This document shows positions 1 to 5,207 of a DNA stretch of 5,207 bases, one piece after another; within the stretch, counting starts at the first letter, position 1, and every line of letters begins with the position of its first letter. This stretch comes from Candidatus Zhuqueibacterota bacterium (lineage in GTDB: Bacteria; SM23-31; B21-G16). The stretch is taken from assembly GCA_003644825.1 (NCBI GenBank), contig QNDJ01000158.1, forward strand, positions 1-5,207, given 5' to 3'. Position numbers and translations under genes: made by a program. A model generated the notes under the pieces. That model saw only the letters and a list, made by a program, of their open reading frames with translations. It was not told where the DNA came from and searched no databases.

Positions 1-1014
1 CTTTTTTGTAATACCTTTTTTCTTTATTTTTTCAATTTCATTATATATAATTTCCTCTCCCTTTTCAGCTTTAATACCGGGTTTCATACGAACATAAAAA
101 ACAAATAAAGATGGGTCTATTCTCCAGGCAAACTCCGAAAAAATACTGGTAGCCACCCGCTTTTTTAGAACAAGATTTCTATATAGCCTTGAACTTCCTC
201 CGTAAGTTAAAATAATCTGAAGTAAATCAAGAGGAAAAACATCCTCATCAAACACAGATACTGTATGATATCCGATACAAAAACTTATAGAATTTGCTTC
301 TTTGAAATATTTTATTCTTCTTTCTCCTTTTTGTTCTGGTTCTTCAGTAACAACAGAGTTATCAATTTTTCCCGGTGGTATATTTCCATAGAAATCTTTA
401 ATAACCTCAAAAGAACTCAATGGATTTACATCACCAATAATTACCAGAACAGCATTATCCGGTGAATAATACTTTCTATAGTAATCCTGACAATCCTTCA
501 GGGTTATATTATCCAGGTCAGACATCCACCCGATGACAGGCCATCTATAAGGATGAGCATAAAAACTTGCAGCGTAAAGCTGTTCTTCCATAATCCCCAT
601 AATTGAATTATCAGTTCTCAAACGCCTTTCCTCTTTAACTACTTCCCTTTCAAAAGAGAGGTTTGTCTCGTTTAAAGCGAGATTTTCCATTCTATCAGCC
701 TCCATCTCCACAACTTTCCTGAAAGCAGAAGGAGAAAAATTCTCATAATATACTGTTATATCCCTGGTAGTGTACGCATTTGAAAAACCACCATTTGATT
801 CCAGAATCCTGTCAAATTCTTTAGGTCCAAACTTTTTTGAACCATTAAACATCATATGCTCAAATAAATGAGAAATACCAGTAATTCCTGGCCTTTCATT
901 CCTTGAACCAACTTTGAAAAAAGTATAATACCCCACAAGAGGCAGTGAATGGTCCTCATTGATGAGAATTTTAAGCCCATTATCGAGTCTATATTTATTA
1001 ACTTTTAATTTCAT
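1..1014 (-). CDS. M16 family zinc metallopeptidase (insulinase/processing-peptidase-like), 3' partial
   Basis: The ATG at 1014-1012 opens a frame of 338 codons that runs off the left edge without a stop. This is the earliest possible start because the codon just before it in frame is TAA. The N-terminal domain carries the inverted zinc motif H49-L-F-E52-H53 (870-856), which gives two histidine ligands and the catalytic base. E122-R-E-V-V-K-E-E129 follows, with E129 as the expected third zinc ligand; the 7-residue spacing of the two glutamates matches the processing-peptidase pattern. GGFSNAYTTRDITVYY (residues 75-90) is another M16 hallmark. The start of the second, catalytically inactive M16 domain is visible as YGGSSRLYRN (271-280). 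M16B proteins usually have about 410-440 residues, so perhaps 80-100 are missing, unless this is a two-unit, roughly 900-residue form. All active-site residues are intact, so it should be an active peptidase cutting peptides or short unfolded proteins. The N-terminus (MKLKVNKYRLDNGLK) has no signal peptide, which suggests a cytoplasmic enzyme. It is the downstream partner in an ATGA overlap with the giant repeat gene. Confidence 0.95.
   Translation of the reverse strand, partial: MKLKVNKYRLDNGLKILINEDHSLPLVGYYTFFKVGSRNERPGITGISHLFEHMMFNGSKKFGPKEFDRILESNGGFSNAYTTRDITVYYENFSPSAFRKVVEMEADRMENLALNETNLSFEREVVKEERRLRTDNSIMGIMEEQLYAASFYAHPYRWPVIGWMSDLDNITLKDCQDYYRKYYSPDNAVLVIIGDVNPLSSFEVIKDFYGNIPPGKIDNSVVTEEPEQKGERRIKYFKEANSISFCIGYHTVSVFDEDVFPLDLLQIILTYGGSSRLYRNLVLKKRVATSIFSEFAWRIDPSLFVFYVRMKPGIKAEKGEEIIYNEIEKIKKKGITKK
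1011..1014 (-). promoter_or_regulatory. ATGA stop/start overlap coupling the two genes
   Basis: On the minus strand the bases ATGA serve as both the start ATG (1014-1012) of the M16 peptidase and the TGA stop (1013-1011) of the giant repeat protein. The sequence just upstream of the ATG (GGTGTTTATTAA) lacks a convincing Shine-Dalgarno match at normal spacing; AAGATGG lies too far upstream and is weak. Peptidase translation therefore probably depends on ribosomes that finish the upstream gene and reinitiate. The overlap is seen directly; coupling is the usual interpretation of such junctions. Confidence 0.85.
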
Positions 1015-4000
1015 TTAATAAACACCATCTTTTTAGTATCAATAAAATTCGGTGTTTTAATTGTAATGAAATATATTCCTGACGCTACATCTTCATCGTA
1101 ATCATTCTTTCCGTTCCATTTTACTGTATAATAACCTGGAAAAATATCACTATCTATAAGCGTTTTAACTACCTGACCCAGAAGATTATAAATTTTTACT
1201 GACACCCTTGTTATTTCAGGAATACAAAAGCTAATTGTTGTTTCAGAATTAAATGGATTTGGGTAATTCTGATTTAAATAATACCTGTCCGGAATCCCGG
1301 CTATATTGTTTTCTATAGAAATTATCTTCCCATTTATAGTACATTTTTTTATACTAACTTCAGGAAGCTGATTATTTCTGAAAATTAAATCAAATAAGTG
1401 AATCTTTCCTTTAATATAATTTTTTCCTGCTGAACCAAGATAAATTCCATTTTCCTTTATATTATACTCAAACAAAAAGCCAGCCCTTATTATATCTGAA
1501 GACGTTAAGACTTTTTCCACCTTTTCTTTTACCTTAAGATAAATTCCAAAAGAATAAACTCTATCTTCCGTATCAAGTATAAATGGTATAACTATCCTGT
1601 TATTTATTCTTTTTATTTTACCTGCAAAAATAGAAGATCTTTTTTCACCTTTCAATAAACCCTGTTTTTGAGCCCAGTTTCCATCAACATCTCCAACAAC
1701 TATTCCTTTAAAATTAAGGTCTGATATATCAGAGTTTAAATAACCGCAGTTGATAGTATCTGGATAATGATGGAAATTATCCCTCGAGATGTCAAAAGTA
1801 TCAGGAATAAATATCCAGTATTTTCCCCCGGGAAATTCATCTATTAAAAGGACAGACCTTTTTAAAATTAAAGACGCATCATAAGGGTCAAGTTTAAATT
1901 CACCTGGAACAGAACCATCAACATTACCAGCTAAAAGTTGATATGGGGTCAGAGTATCAAGCAAAATACTTTCCCTCAAAACAAGAGAAGCATCATAAGG
2001 TGTTATAACCCCTAATTCAGGTATATCTCCTGATTTAAATGGATAAACCTGTAAATTTCCACCTGAAATACCCGAGAATGTATAATTTCCACCACCCGCA
2101 GAAATAGTGGAGTCCATATTACCGTTCATTGCAAAAATAGTAACATTATCAATTCCAGTTGTTGTATCCGAATAGTAAACTATCCTGCCACCAAGATTAT
2201 AATATCCTGGATTCAGTATAATTTTTCCACCCGAAACAATCCTGGAAGTATAATCCTGTACATTAAATTCAAGATTAAAAAAGTGAATATATGTTGTATC
2301 AACCTGCGATATATCGTCTTTAACCACAAAATTTAATACCAATAATCTACCACTGGATGGAAAAGCAGTTGAACTGCTGATTGAGATAAGCACTCTATCA
2401 TTAATAATGTTGCTATTCTCATAATATGAAATTGAATTCAAAATTGAATTTTCATAACTTATACTCTTTAATTTTATAAGTGTTGTATCCCAGGAAATCC
2501 CTGCCTGGAACGAAGTTACATTTAAAGAAGATAAATCAGTTATAATATCAACAAAAATCGGTATTGAATCTCCACTACTGGCGGTAGTATCTGTAAGAGA
2601 AATATCTATAGTATTATTATAAGCTGTTGAATCAAACCTGAAAACAGTTGCATAATTTCCACAGAGCCATAGGCTTGATGTTCCATAATTATTTATCGAA
2701 AGAAACTCTATATCCTCTGCAAGGCTATCTATCTGCCAGCTGTTACCACCATCCGTGGTGATAACAATCCTGCCGGAATCACCTGCAATAATACCTCTTA
2801 AATCGTCCAGGAAAATAATGTCATTTAAATTTTCATTTCCTGAATAATCTACTCTTACCCAGCTACCATTTGACCACTTGAGAATGGTGCCATTATTACC
2901 TGCAGCAAAAATACAATTATCATTTAAAATAAAAATGCTATTTAATCTATCGAATACATTGGAATATTGTACAAGCCAGTTATCACCTTTATCAGAAGTA
3001 TAAATTATTGACCCTTCATCTCCAGCAGCCCACCCGGTAGATGAGTTGTAGAAATCAATACTATACAAAGTATTGTTAATTCCGGTTAAAATTTGAGTCC
3101 AGGTTTCACCTCCATCATAAGTTCTCAATACAATACCGGTGCTGCCACATATCCAGCCCGTATCAGAAGAAATAAATTTTATATCATAAAGGTTACTATT
3201 AGCTATCTTTGAATAATCCCAGCTTTTTCCACCATCAGTAGTCTTTAGCAAAGTTCCAGAATTCCCGATAATATATCCCCTGTATTCATCTAAAAAATAA
3301 ACAGAATTTAAATTTTCTTCAATCCCTGAATCCTGTTCCTCCCAGGTCAATCCTTTATCTCCAGTATAAAATACTTTACCATAATCAGAAACAATCCAGC
3401 CTTTTGAACCATCTACAAAGAAAATATCATTAAATTTATAAGCTCTAAGGTTGAATTGAGAAAACCAGGAATTCCCTATATCATTTGTTGAAATAATCAA
3501 TCCCTTTTCTCCAGCTATCCATCCCTGAAGATTATCATTAAATTTTATTGAAAATAACTTACCTTTACTATCAAGTTGAAATTCATACCAGTTATCTCCA
3601 CCATCGGTCGTTTTAAGTAAAGCATTACTTTCAGAACAAACAAATCCTGTTAATCTATCAATAAAATAGACACAATTAAAATCAAGATTACTGTTGGTAT
3701 TTAACTGACTCCAGGATTCACCACCATCTGTAGTTTTAATTATCATTCCATTTGTTCCGGCAATCCATCCAAAACTGCTGTCAATAAAACAAATCGATAG
3801 TAAATCATCACTGACTTGAACATATTTTCGAACCCAGGAATTTCCTCCATCAGTAGTTTTATATACACGACCATTCTCTCCACAAATCCATCCAGTTAAA
3901 CTGTCCTGAAAAAAAACTTCATATAATAAGCTGAGAGTCCCAAGATTAACACTAAACCAGCTATTTCCACCATCAGTTGTATTATATACCTTACCTCCTT

Positions 4001-5207
4001 CACCAACAACCCAGCAATTTAAGCTGTCTATTCCATAAACAGATTTAAAGATTGCAGAACTGCTGGAAAATTGTAAAGTCCAGGTTTCTCCTGAATCAAC
4101 CGACTTTAATATGACTCCTCCTTCGCCAGCAATCCATCCTGTATTCTCATCAATAAAAGATATATCATTTAAATTATTTCCATAACCTGTCTCAACAATA
4201 TACCAGTTTATCCCTTTATCAGATGTTTTAATTATTTTTCCATTATCACAAACTCCAATACAAGTAGAGTTATCAATAAATTCAATTTCATTAATATCTA
4301 CAGGGTAATCAGCCTGCAATATTTTAACCCAGTTTCCCTTTTTTGTTACCATTATATTAATATTTTTTTCCACTTCATTACCAGCATTATCATATGCAGT
4401 TACCTGTATATTATAAATTCCACTATCATTTTCACCTGGTGTCCATAAGAATTCATCTGTGTATTGATTAAAACCACCGTTTATTTTTTTTAAATCCACA
4501 TTAAAATTTACTTGTTCACCCTCAGGGTCATTGCCTGAAAGAGTAAACAAAAGTTTTTCTCCGCTGAATAGACCATAATTCAGTTGAGGGTAAAAAATCG
4601 GGGGATAATCCTTTATAACTCCATTACCATATAAAACAATGTATTTTGAATTCCCTTCATAAAAAAAATAGAGAGTATCTTTCCAGTTAAACTCAATATT
4701 CGGTTCAAATCGTATTTTTAATTCAATAGCTGAATAAGGTGATATTTCACAGGGAAATTGTGGTGCCAAAATTTCAAAAACCTCAGATTCAAGTTTTACC
4801 GAATCAACTTTTAATTCTGGGTATCCAATATTTTCCAGAATGATGGACGTTCCAATAGTTTTCCCAATTTCAATAGTTCCAAAATCATATTCAAGGTTAT
4901 GTATTAATAACTCTTTTGTTCTGTGATACTTACATTTAAGAATTGTCCCATTCTGACCCGAAATCCATCCTGTTGTATCATCAGAAAAAATTATACTTTC
5001 AAGATTGTTAGTTGTTTGAGAATTTTGCAAATACCAGTTTCTTCCTCCATCCTCTGTAAGTAAAATAATACCATTATTGCCACAAACAAAACCAACACTC
5101 TCGTTTAAAAAATATATATTATTTAAATCTTCACCTGTACCAGCATTTAAAACATTCCAGTTAACACCCCCATCAGTTGTTTTTAAAATAACGCCATTTT
5201 GACCTGC
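1011..5207 (-). CDS. Giant YCF48/BNR-repeat, cohesin/dockerin-like surface protein with T9SS-type C-terminal sorting domain (5' partial)
   Basis: The frame is open from the right window edge to a TGA at 1013-1011, giving 1398 visible codons with no start in view. A TTG at 5030 could be taken as a start, but it is an internal leucine: the 59 codons before it encode two more copies of the same repeat. Domains in order, counting the codon at 5207 as residue 1: YCF48-like repeats (1-102), a HYDIN/choice-of-anchor-D sandwich (103-197), an Ig/cadherin-like domain (200-289), fourteen YCF48-like repeats (292-863), a cohesin-like domain (865-999), a small beta domain (1000-1059), a dockerin-like pair (1060-1125), a second cohesin-like domain (1191-1295), and a T9SS type A / FlgD-like tail (1307-1398). 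Such architecture is typical of secreted or surface-anchored FCB-group proteins. There are no catalytic motifs, so an adhesive, structural or binding role is inferred. The signal peptide expected for secretion would lie off-window. The next gene overlaps by 4 bases. The domain calls are pattern recognition, not searches; the exact function is unknown. Confidence 0.93.
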   Translation of the reverse strand, partial: AGQNGVILKTTDGGVNWNVLNAGTGEDLNNIYFLNESVGFVCGNNGIILLTEDGGRNWYLQNSQTTNNLESIIFSDDTTGWISGQNGTILKCKYHRTKELLIHNLEYDFGTIEIGKTIGTSIILENIGYPELKVDSVKLESEVFEILAPQFPCEISPYSAIELKIRFEPNIEFNWKDTLYFFYEGNSKYIVLYGNGVIKDYPPIFYPQLNYGLFSGEKLLFTLSGNDPEGEQVNFNVDLKKINGGFNQYTDEFLWTPGENDSGIYNIQVTAYDNAGNEVEKNINIMVTKKGNWVKILQADYPVDINEIEFIDNSTCIGVCDNGKIIKTSDKGINWYIVETGYGNNLNDISFIDENTGWIAGEGGVILKSVDSGETWTLQFSSSSAIFKSVYGIDSLNCWVVGEGGKVYNTTDGGNSWFSVNLGTLSLLYEVFFQDSLTGWICGENGRVYKTTDGGNSWVRKYVQVSDDLLSICFIDSSFGWIAGTNGMIIKTTDGGESWSQLNTNSNLDFNCVYFIDRLTGFVCSESNALLKTTDGGDNWYEFQLDSKGKLFSIKFNDNLQGWIAGEKGLIISTNDIGNSWFSQFNLRAYKFNDIFFVDGSKGWIVSDYGKVFYTGDKGLTWEEQDSGIEENLNSVYFLDEYRGYIIGNSGTLLKTTDGGKSWDYSKIANSNLYDIKFISSDTGWICGSTGIVLRTYDGGETWTQILTGINNTLYSIDFYNSSTGWAAGDEGSIIYTSDKGDNWLVQYSNVFDRLNSIFILNDNCIFAAGNNGTILKWSNGSWVRVDYSGNENLNDIIFLDDLRGIIAGDSGRIVITTDGGNSWQIDSLAEDIEFLSINNYGTSSLWLCGNYATVFRFDSTAYNNTIDISLTDTTASSGDSIPIFVDIITDLSSLNVTSFQAGISWDTTLIKLKSISYENSILNSISYYENSNIINDRVLISISSSTAFPSSGRLLVLNFVVKDDISQVDTTYIHFFNLEFNVQDYTSRIVSGGKIILNPGYYNLGGRIVYYSDTTTGIDNVTIFAMNGNMDSTISAGGGNYTFSGISGGNLQVYPFKSGDIPELGVITPYDASLVLRESILLDTLTPYQLLAGNVDGSVPGEFKLDPYDASLILKRSVLLIDEFPGGKYWIFIPDTFDISRDNFHHYPDTINCGYLNSDISDLNFKGIVVGDVDGNWAQKQGLLKGEKRSSIFAGKIKRINNRIVIPFILDTEDRVYSFGIYLKVKEKVEKVLTSSDIIRAGFLFEYNIKENGIYLGSAGKNYIKGKIHLFDLIFRNNQLPEVSIKKCTINGKIISIENNIAGIPDRYYLNQNYPNPFNSETTISFCIPEITRVSVKIYNLLGQVVKTLIDSDIFPGYYTVKWNGKNDYDEDVASGIYFITIKTPNFIDTKKMVFIK
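1014..1289 (-). other. T9SS type A (Por/FlgD-like) C-terminal sorting domain
   Basis: The last 92 residues start with Y-Y-L-N-Q-N-Y-P-N-P-F-N, then T-T-I-S-F-C-I-P. Next come V-S-V-K-I-Y-N-L-L-G-Q-V-V-K-T-L, the G-Y-Y-T-V-K-W-N-G-K-N turn, V-A-S-G-I-Y-F and the end K-K-M-V-F-I-K. These are the standard landmarks of the type IX secretion sorting domain family, which overlaps with FlgD Ig-like domains. The tail normally directs export across the outer membrane and is removed during or after transport. No Por machinery gene is in the window, so use of the system is inferred from the tail. Confidence 0.9.
1323..1637 (-). other. Second cohesin-like beta-sandwich
   Basis: Visible residues 1191-1295 read as alternating strands: R-I-V-I-P-F-I-L-D, Y-S-F-G-I-Y-L-K-V, then G-I-Y-L-G-S-A-G-K, H-L-F-D-L-I-F-R-N, and N-G-K-I-I. 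The 'V.IP..L.......F...L.....L' opening and the late 'G.L..L.F' strand resemble the cohesin-like module upstream, but the sequence is too diverged for certainty. It sits between the dockerin-like region and the secretion tail. Confidence 0.5.
1833..2030 (-). other. Degenerate dockerin-like pair (two PYDAS motifs)
   Basis: Visible residues 1060-1125 contain two related units, each ending in a helix: P-Y-D-A-S-L-V-L-R (from 1070) and P-Y-D-A-S-L-I-L-K (from 1108). They correspond to the F-helix of dockerin type I repeats. The second unit keeps much of a calcium loop, with N1095 and D1097 in GNVDG and later D1107 and D1110. The first keeps little beyond D1061, so calcium binding there is doubtful. 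A GDVDGNW motif at 1172-1178 follows the pair, as commonly seen downstream of such modules in FCB-group proteins. Whether it binds the cohesin-like domain in the same chain is not known. Confidence 0.7.
2031..2210 (-). other. Small carboxypeptidase-regulatory-like / CnaB-like beta domain
   Basis: Visible residues 1000-1059 contain Y-N-L-G-G-R-I-V-Y-Y, then G-I-D-N-V-T-I-F-A-M-N-G, followed by the glycine-rich turn S-A-G-G-G-N-Y-T-F-S-G-I-S-G-G-N. This matches the 'I.G.V.......I.GV.V.....G....T...G.Y.F..I..G.Y.....' rhythm of regulatory-like beta-sandwich domains that often precede dockerins in FCB proteins. The role is probably structural. The call rests on the rhythm only. Confidence 0.6.
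2211..2615 (-). other. Cohesin-like domain
   Basis: Visible residues 865-999 resemble type I cohesins. There is an opening strand I-D-I-S-L-T-D with A-S-S-G-D-S-I-P-I-F-V-D-I. A sheet follows with S-F-Q-A-G-I-S-W-D-T-T-L-I-K-L, matching the family's 'GF...L.YDP..L'. Then come V-L-I-S-I-S-S-S and G-R-L-L-V-L-N-F-V-V-K, matching 'G.L....F.VK', and a last strand G-G-K-I-I-L. Cohesins bind dockerins in cellulosomes, but in FCB bacteria similar domains are common in non-cellulosomal secreted proteins. No plant-polymer enzyme is seen here, so a cellulosome role is not supported. Confidence 0.72.
2619..4334 (-). repeat. Main block of 14 YCF48/BNR-like Asp-box repeats with a near-perfect 41-residue (123-base) period
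   Basis: The closing Trp of each unit falls at visible residues 335, 376, 417, 458, 499, 540, 581, 622, 663, 703, 744, 783 and 824. The first eight intervals are exactly 41; later ones are 40, 41, 39 and 41. A fourteenth unit ends without its Trp. Most units carry an Asp-box of the form xxDxGxxW (TTDGGNSW, TSDKGINW, TYDGGETW). Unit 12 has lost the Asp and two residues (WSNGSW), and unit 14 lacks the box entirely. The Ycf48 family folds into a seven-bladed beta-propeller with blades of about this size, so fourteen units could form two propellers. At DNA level the copies have diverged clearly: runs like ACTGATGGTGGAAA recur with changes, so the array is old, not a recent slippage expansion. Confidence 0.9.
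4341..4610 (-). other. Ig/cadherin-like (putative Ig) beta-sandwich domain
   Basis: Visible residues 200-289 begin DYPPIFYPQLNYGLFSGEKL, continue with F-T-L-S-G-N-D-P-E-G-E and end with I-Y-N-I-Q-V-T-A-Y-D-N-A-G-N. The 'PP.F......V..G..L.F.....DPEGD' opening, an internal F-x-W-T-P-G and the closing 'G.Y.I.V.A.D..G' are the hallmarks of bacterial He_PIG/cadherin-like domains, which often occur as rigid, sometimes calcium-binding, spacers in surface proteins. It sits directly before the long repeat block and probably acts as a linker. Confidence 0.75.
4617..4901 (-). other. HYDIN / choice-of-anchor-D-like beta-sandwich domain
   Basis: Visible residues 103-197 follow the pattern known from ASPM-SPD2-Hydin and choice-of-anchor-D domains. 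It opens with YDFGTIEIGKTIGTSIILEN, followed by a glycine turn and a proline-containing loop with F-x-I-L-A-P. Then comes I-S-P-Y-S-A-I-E-L-K-I-R-F-E-P, and it closes with Y-I-V-L-Y-G-N-G-V. The family consensus has the same 'DFG..x.VG....I.N.G...L', 'I.PG....I.F.P' and '..L.G.G' landmarks. It separates the two repeat blocks and is probably a spacer or binding module. The domain call is by eye. Confidence 0.75.
4902..5207 (-). repeat. N-terminal visible block of YCF48/BNR-like Asp-box repeats (about 3, the first partial)
   Basis: The first partial copy reads AGQNGVILKTTDGGVNW and ends at a Trp at 5159-5157. The second ends GGRNW at a Trp at 5036-5034, exactly 41 codons later. The third keeps the core TGWISGQNGTILK but loses its Asp-box and closing Trp, reading CKYHRTKE where the next TTDGGxxW should be. 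It therefore looks like a decayed last blade at the edge of a propeller. The motif TGW-x(2)-G-x(2)-G-x-I-L-K-T-T-D-G-G-x-S-W is characteristic of Ycf48/photosystem-II-stability-factor-like and BNR (Asp-box) beta-propellers. More copies probably lie off the right edge. Confidence 0.88.

Noticed and set aside
265-465. Plus-strand 66-codon open frame
   Set aside because: It lies antisense inside the M16 peptidase gene, whose conserved motifs confirm the minus-strand frame. The predicted peptide is low-complexity, rich in Phe, Ser and Ile, with no recognisable motif or ribosome binding site.
1833-2615. Cellulosome scaffoldin
   Set aside because: Cohesin- and dockerin-like modules are present, but there is no carbohydrate-binding module, no glycoside hydrolase neighbour, and the first dockerin repeat is degenerate.
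2619-4334. Sialidase or photosystem II assembly factor function for the repeat protein
   Set aside because: Asp-box/YCF48 repeats occur in both, but no sialidase arginine triad or FRIP-type motif is evident, and multidomain FCB surface proteins often carry such repeats without these activities.
2619-4334. CRISPR array or DNA-level tandem repeat
   Set aside because: The 123-base periodicity is protein-coding: the copies differ at many bases and keep codon frame and motif positions, with no identical repeats separated by unique spacers.
1011-5030. A complete 1339-residue gene beginning at TTG 5030
   Set aside because: The reading frame is open and repeat-bearing up to the window edge, so the TTG is an internal leucine codon within a repeat unit.

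Overview
The window holds parts of two genes, both on the minus strand and both cut by a window edge. Neither edge shows a gene boundary. Almost every base is coding, and there is no intergenic stretch, RNA gene, mobile element or CRISPR array that I can support. The DNA is AT-rich, with many AAA, ATA, TTA and AGA codons.

Reading in the direction of transcription (right to left), positions 5207 to 1011 encode at least 1398 residues of a giant, probably secreted, multidomain protein whose start lies off the right edge. Its visible order is: three 41-residue YCF48/BNR-like repeats; a HYDIN / choice-of-anchor-D type beta-sandwich; an Ig/cadherin-like domain; fourteen more YCF48/BNR-like repeats (about two 7-bladed propellers' worth); a cohesin-like domain; a small regulatory-like beta domain; a degenerate dockerin-like pair; a second cohesin-like beta-sandwich; and a C-terminal type IX secretion (Por/T9SS type A, FlgD-like) sorting domain with an NYPNPFN motif.

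Positions 1014 to 1 encode the first 338 residues of an M16 family zinc metallopeptidase. It has the inverted zinc motif HLFEH and the downstream glutamate ligand; its 3' end is off the left edge. Its ATG overlaps the TGA of the giant gene in an ATGA junction, so the two are very probably co-transcribed and translationally coupled.

The T9SS-type tail, the cohesin/dockerin-like modules with PYDAS motifs, the GDVDGNW motif and the AT-rich composition point to the FCB group: Bacteroidota/Ignavibacteria relatives or a candidate phylum such as Marinimicrobia, Cloacimonadota or WOR-3. The exact phylum cannot be fixed from this window. A plausible reading is a cell-surface or secreted repeat protein made together with a peptidase, but a functional link between the two is inference only.
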